NCBI GenBank assembly: GCA_046712825.1
Contig: JBKKCR010000066.1
Coordinates: 1-12,380 of the forward strand
DNA length: 12,380 nt
Source: DATFGK01 sp046712825
GTDB taxonomy: Bacteria > Actinomycetota > AC-67
Direction: 5' to 3'
Part shown: one piece after another, positions 7,332-12,380 of the stretch
Position numbering within the stretch: position 1 is the first letter of the stretch
How the letters are laid out: the number at the start of each line of letters is the position of its first letter
Notes under the pieces: generated by a model
Databases searched by the model: none
What the model was told of the DNA's origin: nothing
Seen by the model: only the letters and a program-made list of their open reading frames with translations
Made by a program: the position numbers and the translations under genes

Positions 7332-8453
7332 ATGTCTCCTCGAGCGAAGGGCCCCTGGATCCCGCCGGTCTGGCTCGTCCGACCCGGCATGAGGTTCCGG
7401 AACGCGCTCGGACGGATGCACGGCCGGATGGTTCCGCCGCCGCTCCAGGTGATGGAACGCATGAACGGGATGGTCGAAGCCAAGGTGATCTCGCTCATCG
7501 CCGAGCTTGCCCTCCCCGATCTTCTCGCCGGCGAGCCGCGCACGGCCGCGGACCTTGCACGCGAGGCGGGCCTAGACGCCGACGCGCTCGACCGGGCCCT
7601 GGCATTCATGGTTTCCCGAGGGCTTCTCGGGCGGACGCGGGATGGCCGGTATGCGAACAACTCGTTCTCGGACACACTTCGTTCGGATCACCCGCAATCC
7701 ATGCGCGAATGGGCTCGCTTCTTCGCGAGCGAATGGCATTGGGAGATGTGGAATCATGCCGGCCACTCGCTCGAGACCGGCGGAAGCGCGGCCGAGCCGG
7801 CGTTCGGCGCCGGCTTCTGGGAGTACCTCGGCGAGAAGAACCCCGGTGCCGGCGCGACGTTCAACCGCGCGCTCGCCGGCACCTCGCGCATCGCCGGGCC
7901 GATCCTCGCGAAGGGCTACGACTTCTCGGGGGTGCGCCGGTTGTGCGACGTCGGCGGCGGCACCGGCGGCATGCTCGCGGAGGTGCTGGAACGCCACCCG
8001 ACGATGCGCGGCGTGCTCTTCGATCTTCCCGAGGTCGTCGCGCAGGCACGGCCGGCGGTCGCCGAGCGAGGCCTGCTCGATCGTGTCGAGATCGTCGCGG
8101 GAAGCTTCTTCGATTCGGTTCCCGAGGGCTGCGACGCTTACATGCTGCAAGCGATCATCCACGACTGGGACGACGAGTCCTGCGTGGCGATCTTGTCGAA
8201 TTGCCGGAAGGCGATGACTCCCGACGCACGGATCCTGGTCATCGAGAACGTGCTCGGCCCGGCGCCGTCCTCGGCGGACCAGTTCGCGAGGTCGTTCGAC
8301 CTGGTGATGCTGGTGACGTCGGGCCTCGGCCGGGAACGGTCGAAGGCGCAGTTCGAATCGCTGTTCGCGCGAGCCGGGCTCAGGATCCGCCGCGACGTGA
8401 CGCTACCGTCGCTGTTCCACGTCCTCGAGCTCGAGGCGGATCACTCGACGTAG
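7332..8453 (+). CDS. SAM-dependent O-methyltransferase, caffeate/hydroxyneurosporene type
   Basis: A 373-residue enzyme expected to transfer methyl from S-adenosylmethionine to a hydroxyl of a small, often phenolic or polyketide-like, molecule. Seen: an N-terminal winged-helix dimerisation domain (about 40-115; LADLAREAGLDADALDRAL-like region at 73-91), the SAM-binding glycine loop LCDVGGGTGG (204-213), D231 in LFDLPEV (SAM ribose contact in the family), and the catalytic-base motif with H277 in AIIHDWDDE. Length is slightly above the usual 330-360 because of about 35 extra N-terminal residues rich in Arg and Pro. The ATG has no Shine-Dalgarno; a TAGACT box 9 nt upstream supports the start. 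The last 13 bp overlap the tail of the convergent Rieske gene. It stands alone with no biosynthetic partners nearby, so the substrate is unknown. Confidence 0.92.
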   Translation: MSPRAKGPWIPPVWLVRPGMRFRNALGRMHGRMVPPPLQVMERMNGMVEAKVISLIAELALPDLLAGEPRTAADLAREAGLDADALDRALAFMVSRGLLGRTRDGRYANNSFSDTLRSDHPQSMREWARFFASEWHWEMWNHAGHSLETGGSAAEPAFGAGFWEYLGEKNPGAGATFNRALAGTSRIAGPILAKGYDFSGVRRLCDVGGGTGGMLAEVLERHPTMRGVLFDLPEVVAQARPAVAERGLLDRVEIVAGSFFDSVPEGCDAYMLQAIIHDWDDESCVAILSNCRKAMTPDARILVIENVLGPAPSSADQFARSFDLVMLVTSGLGRERSKAQFESLFARAGLRIRRDVTLPSLFHVLELEADHST

Positions 8454-8788
8454 ATCGTCCCCGCCTTGTCCACTACCTTGCCCCGGCGGAGAGGCAGCAC
8501 CTTCGTCAGCCCGATGAACGCCTGGCTCAGGCCGGGGATCTTGGCGAAGATCCCTTGTGGCCCGCGCACCATGCGTCCGGTCTTCACGTCGTATTTGGAG
8601 CCGTGCCACGGGCAGACGAGACATCCCTTCGCATCGATCGAGCCTTGCGCGAGGTCCGCGTAGAGGTGGCGGCAGCGGCGCGACACCGCGAACACGTCGT
8701 CCTTCGCGTTTCCAACCGCCCACTTGCCGGCGCCGGTCACCGCGCCGGGTTTCAGATCGGACGCGGGTCCTACCTTGGTCGCCCCCAT
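8441..8788 (-). CDS. Small stand-alone Rieske [2Fe-2S] ferredoxin
   Basis: A 115-residue electron-transfer protein. Seen: the Rieske cluster signature C39-R-H41, then 17 residues, then C59-P-W-H62-G-S, so all four ligands are present. The extra disulfide cysteines of bc1-type Rieske proteins are absent, and Trp in CPWH is typical of the ferredoxin and oxygenase-component type (low potential in characterised relatives). C56 close to the cluster is unusual. After the domain, a tail of about 35 residues (IFAKIPGLSQAFIGLTKVLP) may be amphipathic. The ATG at 8788 is supported by AGGAGG 4 nt upstream; longer in-frame extensions lack support. It diverges from the MoaD-like gene (54 bp between starts) and converges with the methyltransferase. 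No oxygenase or reductase partner is in the window. Confidence 0.92.
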   Translation of the reverse strand: MGATKVGPASDLKPGAVTGAGKWAVGNAKDDVFAVSRRCRHLYADLAQGSIDAKGCLVCPWHGSKYDVKTGRMVRGPQGIFAKIPGLSQAFIGLTKVLPLRRGKVVDKAGTIYVE

Positions 8789-8792
8789 GAAG

Positions 8793-8798
8793 CCTCCT
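8793..8798 (-). promoter_or_regulatory. Shine-Dalgarno of the Rieske ferredoxin
   Basis: AGGAGG on the minus strand, 4 nt before the ATG at 8788. It fixes the start of the short gene within a longer open frame. Confidence 0.75.
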
Positions 8799-8829
8799 CG
8801 CCGCCTTCGTGCCGAACGAGCGCGCAGCA

Positions 8830-8835
8830 TACACT
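8830..8835 (+). promoter_or_regulatory. Possible -10 box of a leaderless MoaD-like transcript
   Basis: TACACT lies 7 nt before the GTG at 8843, so transcription would start on or next to the start codon. There is no Shine-Dalgarno. The -35 candidate TTCGTG (8806-8811) is weak. Confidence 0.45.
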
Positions 8836-8842
8836 TTGGGTC

Positions 8843-9112
8843 GTGGCGGTGGTCGTGTTGCGGTCCCCTTTGAAGGAGATGGCGGACGGGAACGGATCCG
8901 TTCCCGTCGAAGGGGCGACCGTACTGGATTCGATCCGTTCGCTCGAGAGCACGTATCCGCGGATCGCCGGCTGGGTGGTCGACGAGACCGGCGCGTTGCG
9001 CCGGCACGTCAACATTTTCGTCGGCGGCGACCGCGTCGAGCTCGATGCGACGGTAGAGAGCGAGACGGAGATCACCGTCATACACGCGATCTCGGGAGGG
9101 GCGTATGTCTGA
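8843..9112 (+). CDS. MoaD/ThiS-like ubiquitin-fold (sulfur-carrier type) protein
   Basis: An 89-residue beta-grasp protein. Members carry sulfur as a C-terminal Gly-Gly thiocarboxylate for molybdopterin, thiamin, cysteine or other sulfur chemistry. Seen: a VVVLRSPLKEMA start, the family-typical VPVEGATVLDSIRSLESTYP (20-39), then LRRHVNIFVGGD and a final beta strand into AISGG. The Gly-Gly is not terminal: Ala-Tyr-Val follow before the stop. The GTG start lies 7 nt after TACACT (leaderless), and the protein then begins as relatives do; an internal ATG at 8879 would lose the first strand. The Asp-box repeat gene overlaps by 8 bp, and the Gly-Gly codons form its Shine-Dalgarno. A perfect 24-bp palindrome lies within codons 15-22. 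No MoaE, ThiG or activating enzyme is nearby. Fold call is good; the sulfur-carrier role is inference. Confidence 0.82.
   Translation: MAVVVLRSPLKEMADGNGSVPVEGATVLDSIRSLESTYPRIAGWVVDETGALRRHVNIFVGGDRVELDATVESETEITVIHAISGGAYV
8885..8908. repeat. Perfect 24-bp palindrome inside the MoaD-like gene
   Basis: The half-site GACGGGAACGGA is followed directly by its exact reverse complement, centred on GGATCC. It begins 42 nt after the GTG and is in frame, encoding Asp-Gly-Asn-Gly-Ser-Val-Pro-Val. It could be an operator for a dimeric regulator just downstream of a leaderless start, or an mRNA hairpin. The sequence is seen; the role is inference. Confidence 0.7.
9095..9100 (+). promoter_or_regulatory. 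Shine-Dalgarno of the Asp-box protein, made by the Gly-Gly codons of the MoaD-like gene
   Basis: GGAGGG, read as Gly-Gly in the upstream gene, lies 4 nt before the ATG at 9105. The upstream stop is at 9110-9112, so translation of the pair is probably coupled. Confidence 0.7.
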
Positions 9113-10181
9113 GCCAGCGGAAGTTCTCGTCGGAACCAGCAAGGGCTTGTTCGTGCTGCGCGGGAAACGCGGCGGCGCGATGGAGGTCGCGGCGCGCCAG
9201 TTCCCCGGAGTCACCGTCGAGTACGCGACGCGCGATCCCCGAACGGGCGTCTATTACGCGTCGGTGACGAACCCGCACTTCGGTCCGCGCGTCTGGATGA
9301 CGAAGGACCTGGAGGGCGAGTGGGAGCAGACCGCCGGGCCCGTTTTCCCGCCGGACGCCGGCGAGGCGGTCGAGCGCATCTGGGTGATCGTGCCCGGCGA
9401 AGGCGAAGGCGTCGTCTGGGCCGGCGTTGCGCCGGCGGCCCTGTTCCGCAGCGACGACGGCGGGCGGACCTGGGAGCTCAACCGCGGCCTCTGGGACCAC
9501 CCCAGCCGCAAGGACTGGCAACCGGGAGCAGGCGGGATGTGTCTGCACTCGATCTGCCCATGGCCGGGCGAGCCGGACAAGCTCGCGCTCGGGATCTCCG
9601 CGGCCGGCGTGTGGCTTACGGAGGACGGCGGAGCATCGTGGCGACGCGGCGTGCAGGGGATCGTCGCGCGTTACCTTCCCGAGGAGGCACCCGCAGACGC
9701 GCCGGACCTCTGCGTGCACAACATGTACCGCGCGCCGCTGCAGCCCGAGCGTCTGTGGATGCAGTTCCACGGCGGCGTGTACCGCTCCGACGATGCAGGC
9801 GAGACGTGGAACGACGTCGGGTCGGATGGCGGGCTTCCGTCCGACTTCGGGTTCCCGATGGTGATCGACCCCACGGATCCCGCGCGGGCGTTCGTCATCC
9901 CGCTCACGGCCGATGTGGACCGGGTCACGCCAGACGGCAAGCTGCGCGTGTTCGAGACGCGGGACGAGGGAGCGACCTGGAACGGGCTCACGAAGGGGCT
10001 GCCGCAGCGCAACACGTATCTCACCATTTTGAGACAGGCGTTCTGCCACGACGGACGCGATCCGCTGGGCCTGTACTTCGGCGACAAGTCGGGGACCGTG
10101 TACGGGTCGGCCGACGCCGGCGCGACGTGGACGGCGGTCGCCGAGCACCTGCCGACGATCGTCAGCGTCCGCGCGTCCTAG
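9105..10181 (+). CDS. Asp-box (BNR/sialidase-like) beta-propeller protein
   Basis: A 358-residue predicted beta-propeller. Seen: five Asp boxes of the form [S/T]-x-D-x-G-x-[T/S]-W at residues 116-123, 172-179, 228-235, 285-292 and 335-342, spaced about 50-57 apart, and an opening VGTSKGLFVLRG that looks like a first blade strand. The repeats are those of sialidase and sortilin/VPS10-like propellers, and databases often label such proteins exo-alpha-sialidase or glycosyl hydrolase. I do not see the sialidase arginine triad and would not assign that activity. There is no signal peptide, so it is probably cytoplasmic. It overlaps the MoaD-like gene by 8 bp, and I recall this pairing as recurrent in actinobacteria, which hints at a shared function. 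The nitroreductase-family gene follows after 6 nt. The binding partner is unknown. Confidence 0.88.
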   Translation: MSEPAEVLVGTSKGLFVLRGKRGGAMEVAARQFPGVTVEYATRDPRTGVYYASVTNPHFGPRVWMTKDLEGEWEQTAGPVFPPDAGEAVERIWVIVPGEGEGVVWAGVAPAALFRSDDGGRTWELNRGLWDHPSRKDWQPGAGGMCLHSICPWPGEPDKLALGISAAGVWLTEDGGASWRRGVQGIVARYLPEEAPADAPDLCVHNMYRAPLQPERLWMQFHGGVYRSDDAGETWNDVGSDGGLPSDFGFPMVIDPTDPARAFVIPLTADVDRVTPDGKLRVFETRDEGATWNGLTKGLPQRNTYLTILRQAFCHDGRDPLGLYFGDKSGTVYGSADAGATWTAVAEHLPTIVSVRAS

Positions 10182-10187
10182 CCCGCC

Positions 10188-10619
10188 GTGGCCTGGAAGT
10201 ATCGGCTGGGCCCGGCGCGCCGCGCGTTCAACGTCGTCGCGCGGACGGCGATCAACGTCGGTGTCGCGCCGCCCTCGAGCTACATCCTGTCGACACGGGG
10301 ACGGAAGAGCGGCGTGATCCACTCCACGCCGGTGAGCATCGTGAAGCGCGACGGATCGCGGTGGCTCGTGGCGCCCTACGGCAAGGTGGGATGGGTCTAC
10401 AACGCCCGCGCCGCCGGCCGGGTCACGCTCAGTCGACGCGGCCGGTCGGAGGAGGTCGCCGTAACCGAGGTCTCCGCGGGCGAGGCTGCACCGGTCCTGC
10501 GCGCCTATCTCCGGAAGTACCCGGTGGTGGCGCCGTTCTTCGACGTGGGTTGGAGCGCGCCCGTTGAAGAGTTCGTCGCCGAGGCCGCCGATCATCCGGT
10601 CTTCCGGGTCGAGCAGTAG
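10188..10619 (+). CDS. Deazaflavin (F420)-dependent nitroreductase-family protein (DDN-like)
   Basis: A 143-residue member of the split-barrel family whose characterised members use reduced coenzyme F420 to reduce quinones, nitroaromatics or other small molecules. Seen: the family signature YILSTRGRKSG...STPVSIV (32-52) and VAPYGKVGWVYNARAAGRV (61-79), and a conserved end region with LRAYLRKYP (104-112). Length matches the family (about 130-150). The N-terminal Arg-rich helix could be amphipathic, as in membrane-associated DDN. The GTG start is 6 nt after the stop of the Asp-box gene and has no Shine-Dalgarno, so it is probably translated by coupling as the third gene of the MoaD-like operon. 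F420 use itself supports an actinobacterial host. Substrate unknown. Confidence 0.9.
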   Translation: MAWKYRLGPARRAFNVVARTAINVGVAPPSSYILSTRGRKSGVIHSTPVSIVKRDGSRWLVAPYGKVGWVYNARAAGRVTLSRRGRSEEVAVTEVSAGEAAPVLRAYLRKYPVVAPFFDVGWSAPVEEFVAEAADHPVFRVEQ

Positions 10620-10650
10620 GCGCACACGTTCGGGGCCTCCTCGGGAGAGC

Positions 10651-10685
10651 GTCTGACACGTCAGACACGTCAGACGCGTCTGACA
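10651..10685. repeat. 9-bp imperfect tandem repeats with embedded palindromes (candidate operator)
   Basis: Three 9-bp units follow one another: GACACGTCA (10655-10663), GACACGTCA (10664-10672) and GACGCGTCT (10673-10681), with a partial unit on each side. They create GTCTGA/TCAGAC inverted arms at 10651-10656, 10661-10666, 10670-10675 and 10678-10683; TCAGACGCGTCTGA (10670-10683) is a perfect 14-bp palindrome. The right edge covers the -35 box of the GH15 gene, so repressor binding there could block polymerase. There is no T-run, so a simple terminator for the upstream gene is less likely. Confidence 0.6.
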
Positions 10686-10708
10686 CCCCCGGGAGCGAGC
10701 CGTATCCT
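10680..10708 (+). promoter_or_regulatory. Promoter of the GH15 glycosidase gene
   Basis: CTGACA (10680-10685) and TATCCT (10703-10708) are separated by exactly 17 bp, a good sigma70-type match. The -10 box ends 8 nt before the GTG at 10717, so the mRNA is likely leaderless or nearly so. The -35 overlaps the palindromic repeats. Confidence 0.6.
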
Positions 10709-10716
10709 TTGGCCTC

Positions 10717-12380
10717 GTGAATCGCATCGGCGACTACGCGCTCATCGGTGACTGCCACTCGGCCGCGCTGGTCGGCCGCGACGGATCGATCGACTGGGCG
10801 TGCTTCCCGCGGTTCGACTCCCCCGCGGCGTTCTCGAAGATCCTCGACTCAGCCCAAGGCGGCTCCTTCGCGATCACGCCGGCCGGCGTGCGCGAGGTTC
10901 GCCGCACCTACGTCGACGGCACGAACGTTCTCGTGACGACGTTCACCTGCGAAGACGGCGTGTTCGAGCTAACCGACTGCATGCCGGTCGAGCGCGCCGA
11001 GGACGAGCATCCGGTCGGGATGATCCCCCACCACGCGATCATGCGCCGCGCGCGCTGCGTCGAGGGCTCGGTCGACGTCGCCGTCCGGATCGACCCGCGG
11101 TTCGAGTACGCCTCGTGCTGCCCGCGCTTCCGCCAGGCCGGCGATCACGCGGTCGAGATCGTCGGCGGCGCCGACGCGCTCTACGTCCAGTCGACGCACC
11201 CGATCATGACAAACAAGGATGCGATCGAAGCGACGTGGCCGCTCCGCGCAGGCGAAGAAGCCTGGATCGACGCGGTCTGGCGCGTCTCGTACCAGCCGAA
11301 GCGCCAGCACGGCAACGCGCTCCGCTACCGCGTCGAGGGCGCCCGACGGCTCGCGGCAACCGAAGACTTCTGGCGAAGCTGGCTCGCCGGCTGTACCTAC
11401 GAGGGGATCCACGAGGCAGCCGTGCACCGCAGCGCGCTCGCGCTCAAAGCGCTGACCTACGCGCCGAGCGGCGCGATCGTTGCCGCGCCGACAACCTCGC
11501 TGCCCGAGGCGATCGGCGGTGGACGGAACTGGGACTACCGCTACACCTGGATCCGCGACGCCACGCTGACGCTGACGTCCCTATTCGTGCTCGGGTTCAC
11601 GCGCGAGGCCGATCAGTTCAAGGCCTGGCTCGAGCGCACCGGCGCCGGCCGCCCGGAAGATTTGCAGATCATGTACGGCGTCGGCGGCGAGCGATCGCTC
11701 CCAGAACGCGAGCTCGAGCATCTCACGGGTCATCGAGAGTCGGCGCCGGTCCGGGTCGGCAACGGCGCCGTGAAGCAGCTGCAGCTCGACGCGTACGGGC
11801 AGATCCTCGAGGCGGCGTACCTGTACGGCAAAGCCGGCGGGGAGCTGACCGAGAGCAACTGGACGTTCCTTGCCGGGCTCGCCGACATCGCGTGCGAGCG
11901 ATGGCAGCACCCCGATCAAGGCATCTGGGAGATCCGCGACCCGCCGCGACACTTCGTCCACTCGAAGCTGAACTGCTGGATCGCCCTGGATCGTGCGGTG
12001 CGGATAGCGCGCGCGTTCAACCTGCCGGGCGCCGTTGACGACTGGGAGGAGCAGCGCGACGCGATCAAGGACTACCTGCTCGAGCAAGCGGCACCCGACG
12101 GATGGTTCCATCAAGCGGTCGGCAACCCCGTCCCCGACGCGTCGACGCTGCTCGTCCCGTCGAGCGGGCTGATCGCGTCGAGCGATCCGCTCTCGATCGG
12201 CACGATCGACGCGGTGATGCGGTCGCTCTCACGCAACGGGTTCGTGTACCGCTACCTCTCACCCGACGGCCTCACCGGCGAAGAGGGCGCGTTCCTGCTG
12301 TGCAGCTTCTGGCTGGTCGACTGCCTGACCCACGCCGGCCGGATCGAGGAAGCGGAGGAGCTCCTCGACAAGCTGCTCGG
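10717..12380 (+). CDS. GH15-family glycosidase (glucoamylase/trehalase type), first 554 residues; cut by the right window edge
   Basis: Predicted inverting alpha-glucosidase of family GH15; bacterial members include glucoamylases and actinobacterial trehalases. Seen: the family opening IGDYALIGDCHSAALVGRDG (residues 4-23), SIDWACFPRFDSP (24-36), the start of the catalytic (alpha/alpha) barrel with GGGRNWDYRYTWIRDA (268-283), GIWEIRD with the probable general acid E405, HFVHSKLNCWIALDRA, and GEEGAFLLCSFW with the probable general base at E522/E523. No signal peptide, so intracellular trehalose, maltodextrin or glycogen breakdown is plausible. Family members are about 600-670 residues, so roughly 40-110 are missing. 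The GTG start is supported by a 17-bp-spaced promoter ending 8 nt upstream. It is 97 bp past the nitroreductase gene and probably a separate transcription unit. Trehalase versus glucoamylase cannot be decided here. Confidence 0.93.
   Translation, partial: MNRIGDYALIGDCHSAALVGRDGSIDWACFPRFDSPAAFSKILDSAQGGSFAITPAGVREVRRTYVDGTNVLVTTFTCEDGVFELTDCMPVERAEDEHPVGMIPHHAIMRRARCVEGSVDVAVRIDPRFEYASCCPRFRQAGDHAVEIVGGADALYVQSTHPIMTNKDAIEATWPLRAGEEAWIDAVWRVSYQPKRQHGNALRYRVEGARRLAATEDFWRSWLAGCTYEGIHEAAVHRSALALKALTYAPSGAIVAAPTTSLPEAIGGGRNWDYRYTWIRDATLTLTSLFVLGFTREADQFKAWLERTGAGRPEDLQIMYGVGGERSLPERELEHLTGHRESAPVRVGNGAVKQLQLDAYGQILEAAYLYGKAGGELTESNWTFLAGLADIACERWQHPDQGIWEIRDPPRHFVHSKLNCWIALDRAVRIARAFNLPGAVDDWEEQRDAIKDYLLEQAAPDGWFHQAVGNPVPDASTLLVPSSGLIASSDPLSIGTIDAVMRSLSRNGFVYRYLSPDGLTGEEGAFLLCSFWLVDCLTHAGRIEEAEELLDKLL

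Noticed and set aside
5743..7392. 549-codon plus-strand frame across the USP-Rieske and response-regulator genes
   Set aside because: It crosses two well-supported genes in another frame and reads as an Arg/Gly/Asp-rich shadow.
8423..8436. 14-bp palindrome CCTCGAGCTCGAGG near the end of the methyltransferase; a similar CTCGAGCTCGAG occurs near 2606-2617
   Set aside because: It arises from preferred Leu and Glu codons (Leu-Glu-Leu-Glu), has no loop or T-run, and recurs elsewhere, so codon use explains it.
8789..9214. Longer N-terminus for the Rieske ferredoxin, extending the frame to 9214
   Set aside because: It would run antisense through the MoaD-like gene, has no domain, and ignores the AGGAGG 4 nt before the ATG at 8788.
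9105..10181. True exo-alpha-sialidase
   Set aside because: Asp boxes occur in many propellers, and I cannot find the arginine triad or the nucleophilic Tyr/Glu arrangement of sialidases.
10651..10685. CRISPR-like repeat
   Set aside because: Units are 9 bp and adjoin with no spacers.
9078..10727. 549-codon open frame on the minus strand opposite the Asp-box and nitroreductase genes
   Set aside because: Long antisense frames are expected at this GC content. The composition is Arg/Pro/His-rich with no recognisable domain, while the plus strand encodes clear families.

Overview
This is a 12.4 kb, very GC-rich, gene-dense window, most likely from an uncultured or little-studied actinomycete (Actinomycetota). 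The evidence is the high GC, frequent GTG starts, several TANNNT -10 boxes only 7-9 nt before a start codon (leaderless transcription), a deazaflavin (F420)-dependent nitroreductase-family protein, a P450-type [3Fe-4S] ferredoxin and a cyclase/ATPase/LuxR giant regulator. The class cannot be fixed from the sequence alone. There are 12 genes, two of them cut by the window edges. I see no RNA genes, insertion sequences or CRISPR arrays, and no gene-free stretch longer than about 190 bp.

Left block, minus strand (about 1-4717): a 1262-residue regulator (class III nucleotide cyclase domain, AAA/NB-ARC-like ATPase, helical repeats, LuxR-type HTH), a small [3Fe-4S] ferredoxin that overlaps it by 4 bp, and the first 210 residues of an aldehyde dehydrogenase. 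These look like one operon, plausibly an oxidative catabolic pathway (a P450 partner may lie outside the window) carrying its own regulator.

Central block: divergent from the regulator is a two-gene plus-strand unit. The first gene is a four-helix membrane protein ending in a blue-copper (cupredoxin) domain. The second is an unusual fusion of two universal stress protein (USP) domains to a C-terminal Rieske [2Fe-2S] domain. An orphan single-domain response regulator converges on it; the two stop codons share one palindromic CTAG. A caffeate-type O-methyltransferase diverges from the response regulator and converges on a second, stand-alone Rieske ferredoxin.

Right block, plus strand (8843-12380): a MoaD/ThiS-like ubiquitin-fold protein whose Gly-Gly is followed by Ala-Tyr-Val, an Asp-box (BNR) repeat protein overlapping it by 8 bp, an F420-dependent nitroreductase-family (DDN) protein, and, from its own promoter, a GH15 glucoamylase/trehalase-type glycosidase cut by the right edge.

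Most worth a second look: the USP-USP-Rieske fusion paired with the membrane cupredoxin (a possible stress- or nucleotide-gated electron-transfer module); the MoaD-like/BNR pair, with its tail after Gly-Gly and a perfect 24-bp palindrome inside the MoaD-like gene; 9-bp tandem repeats and palindromes over the GH15 promoter; and the cyclase domain that has lost its purine-selecting lysine.
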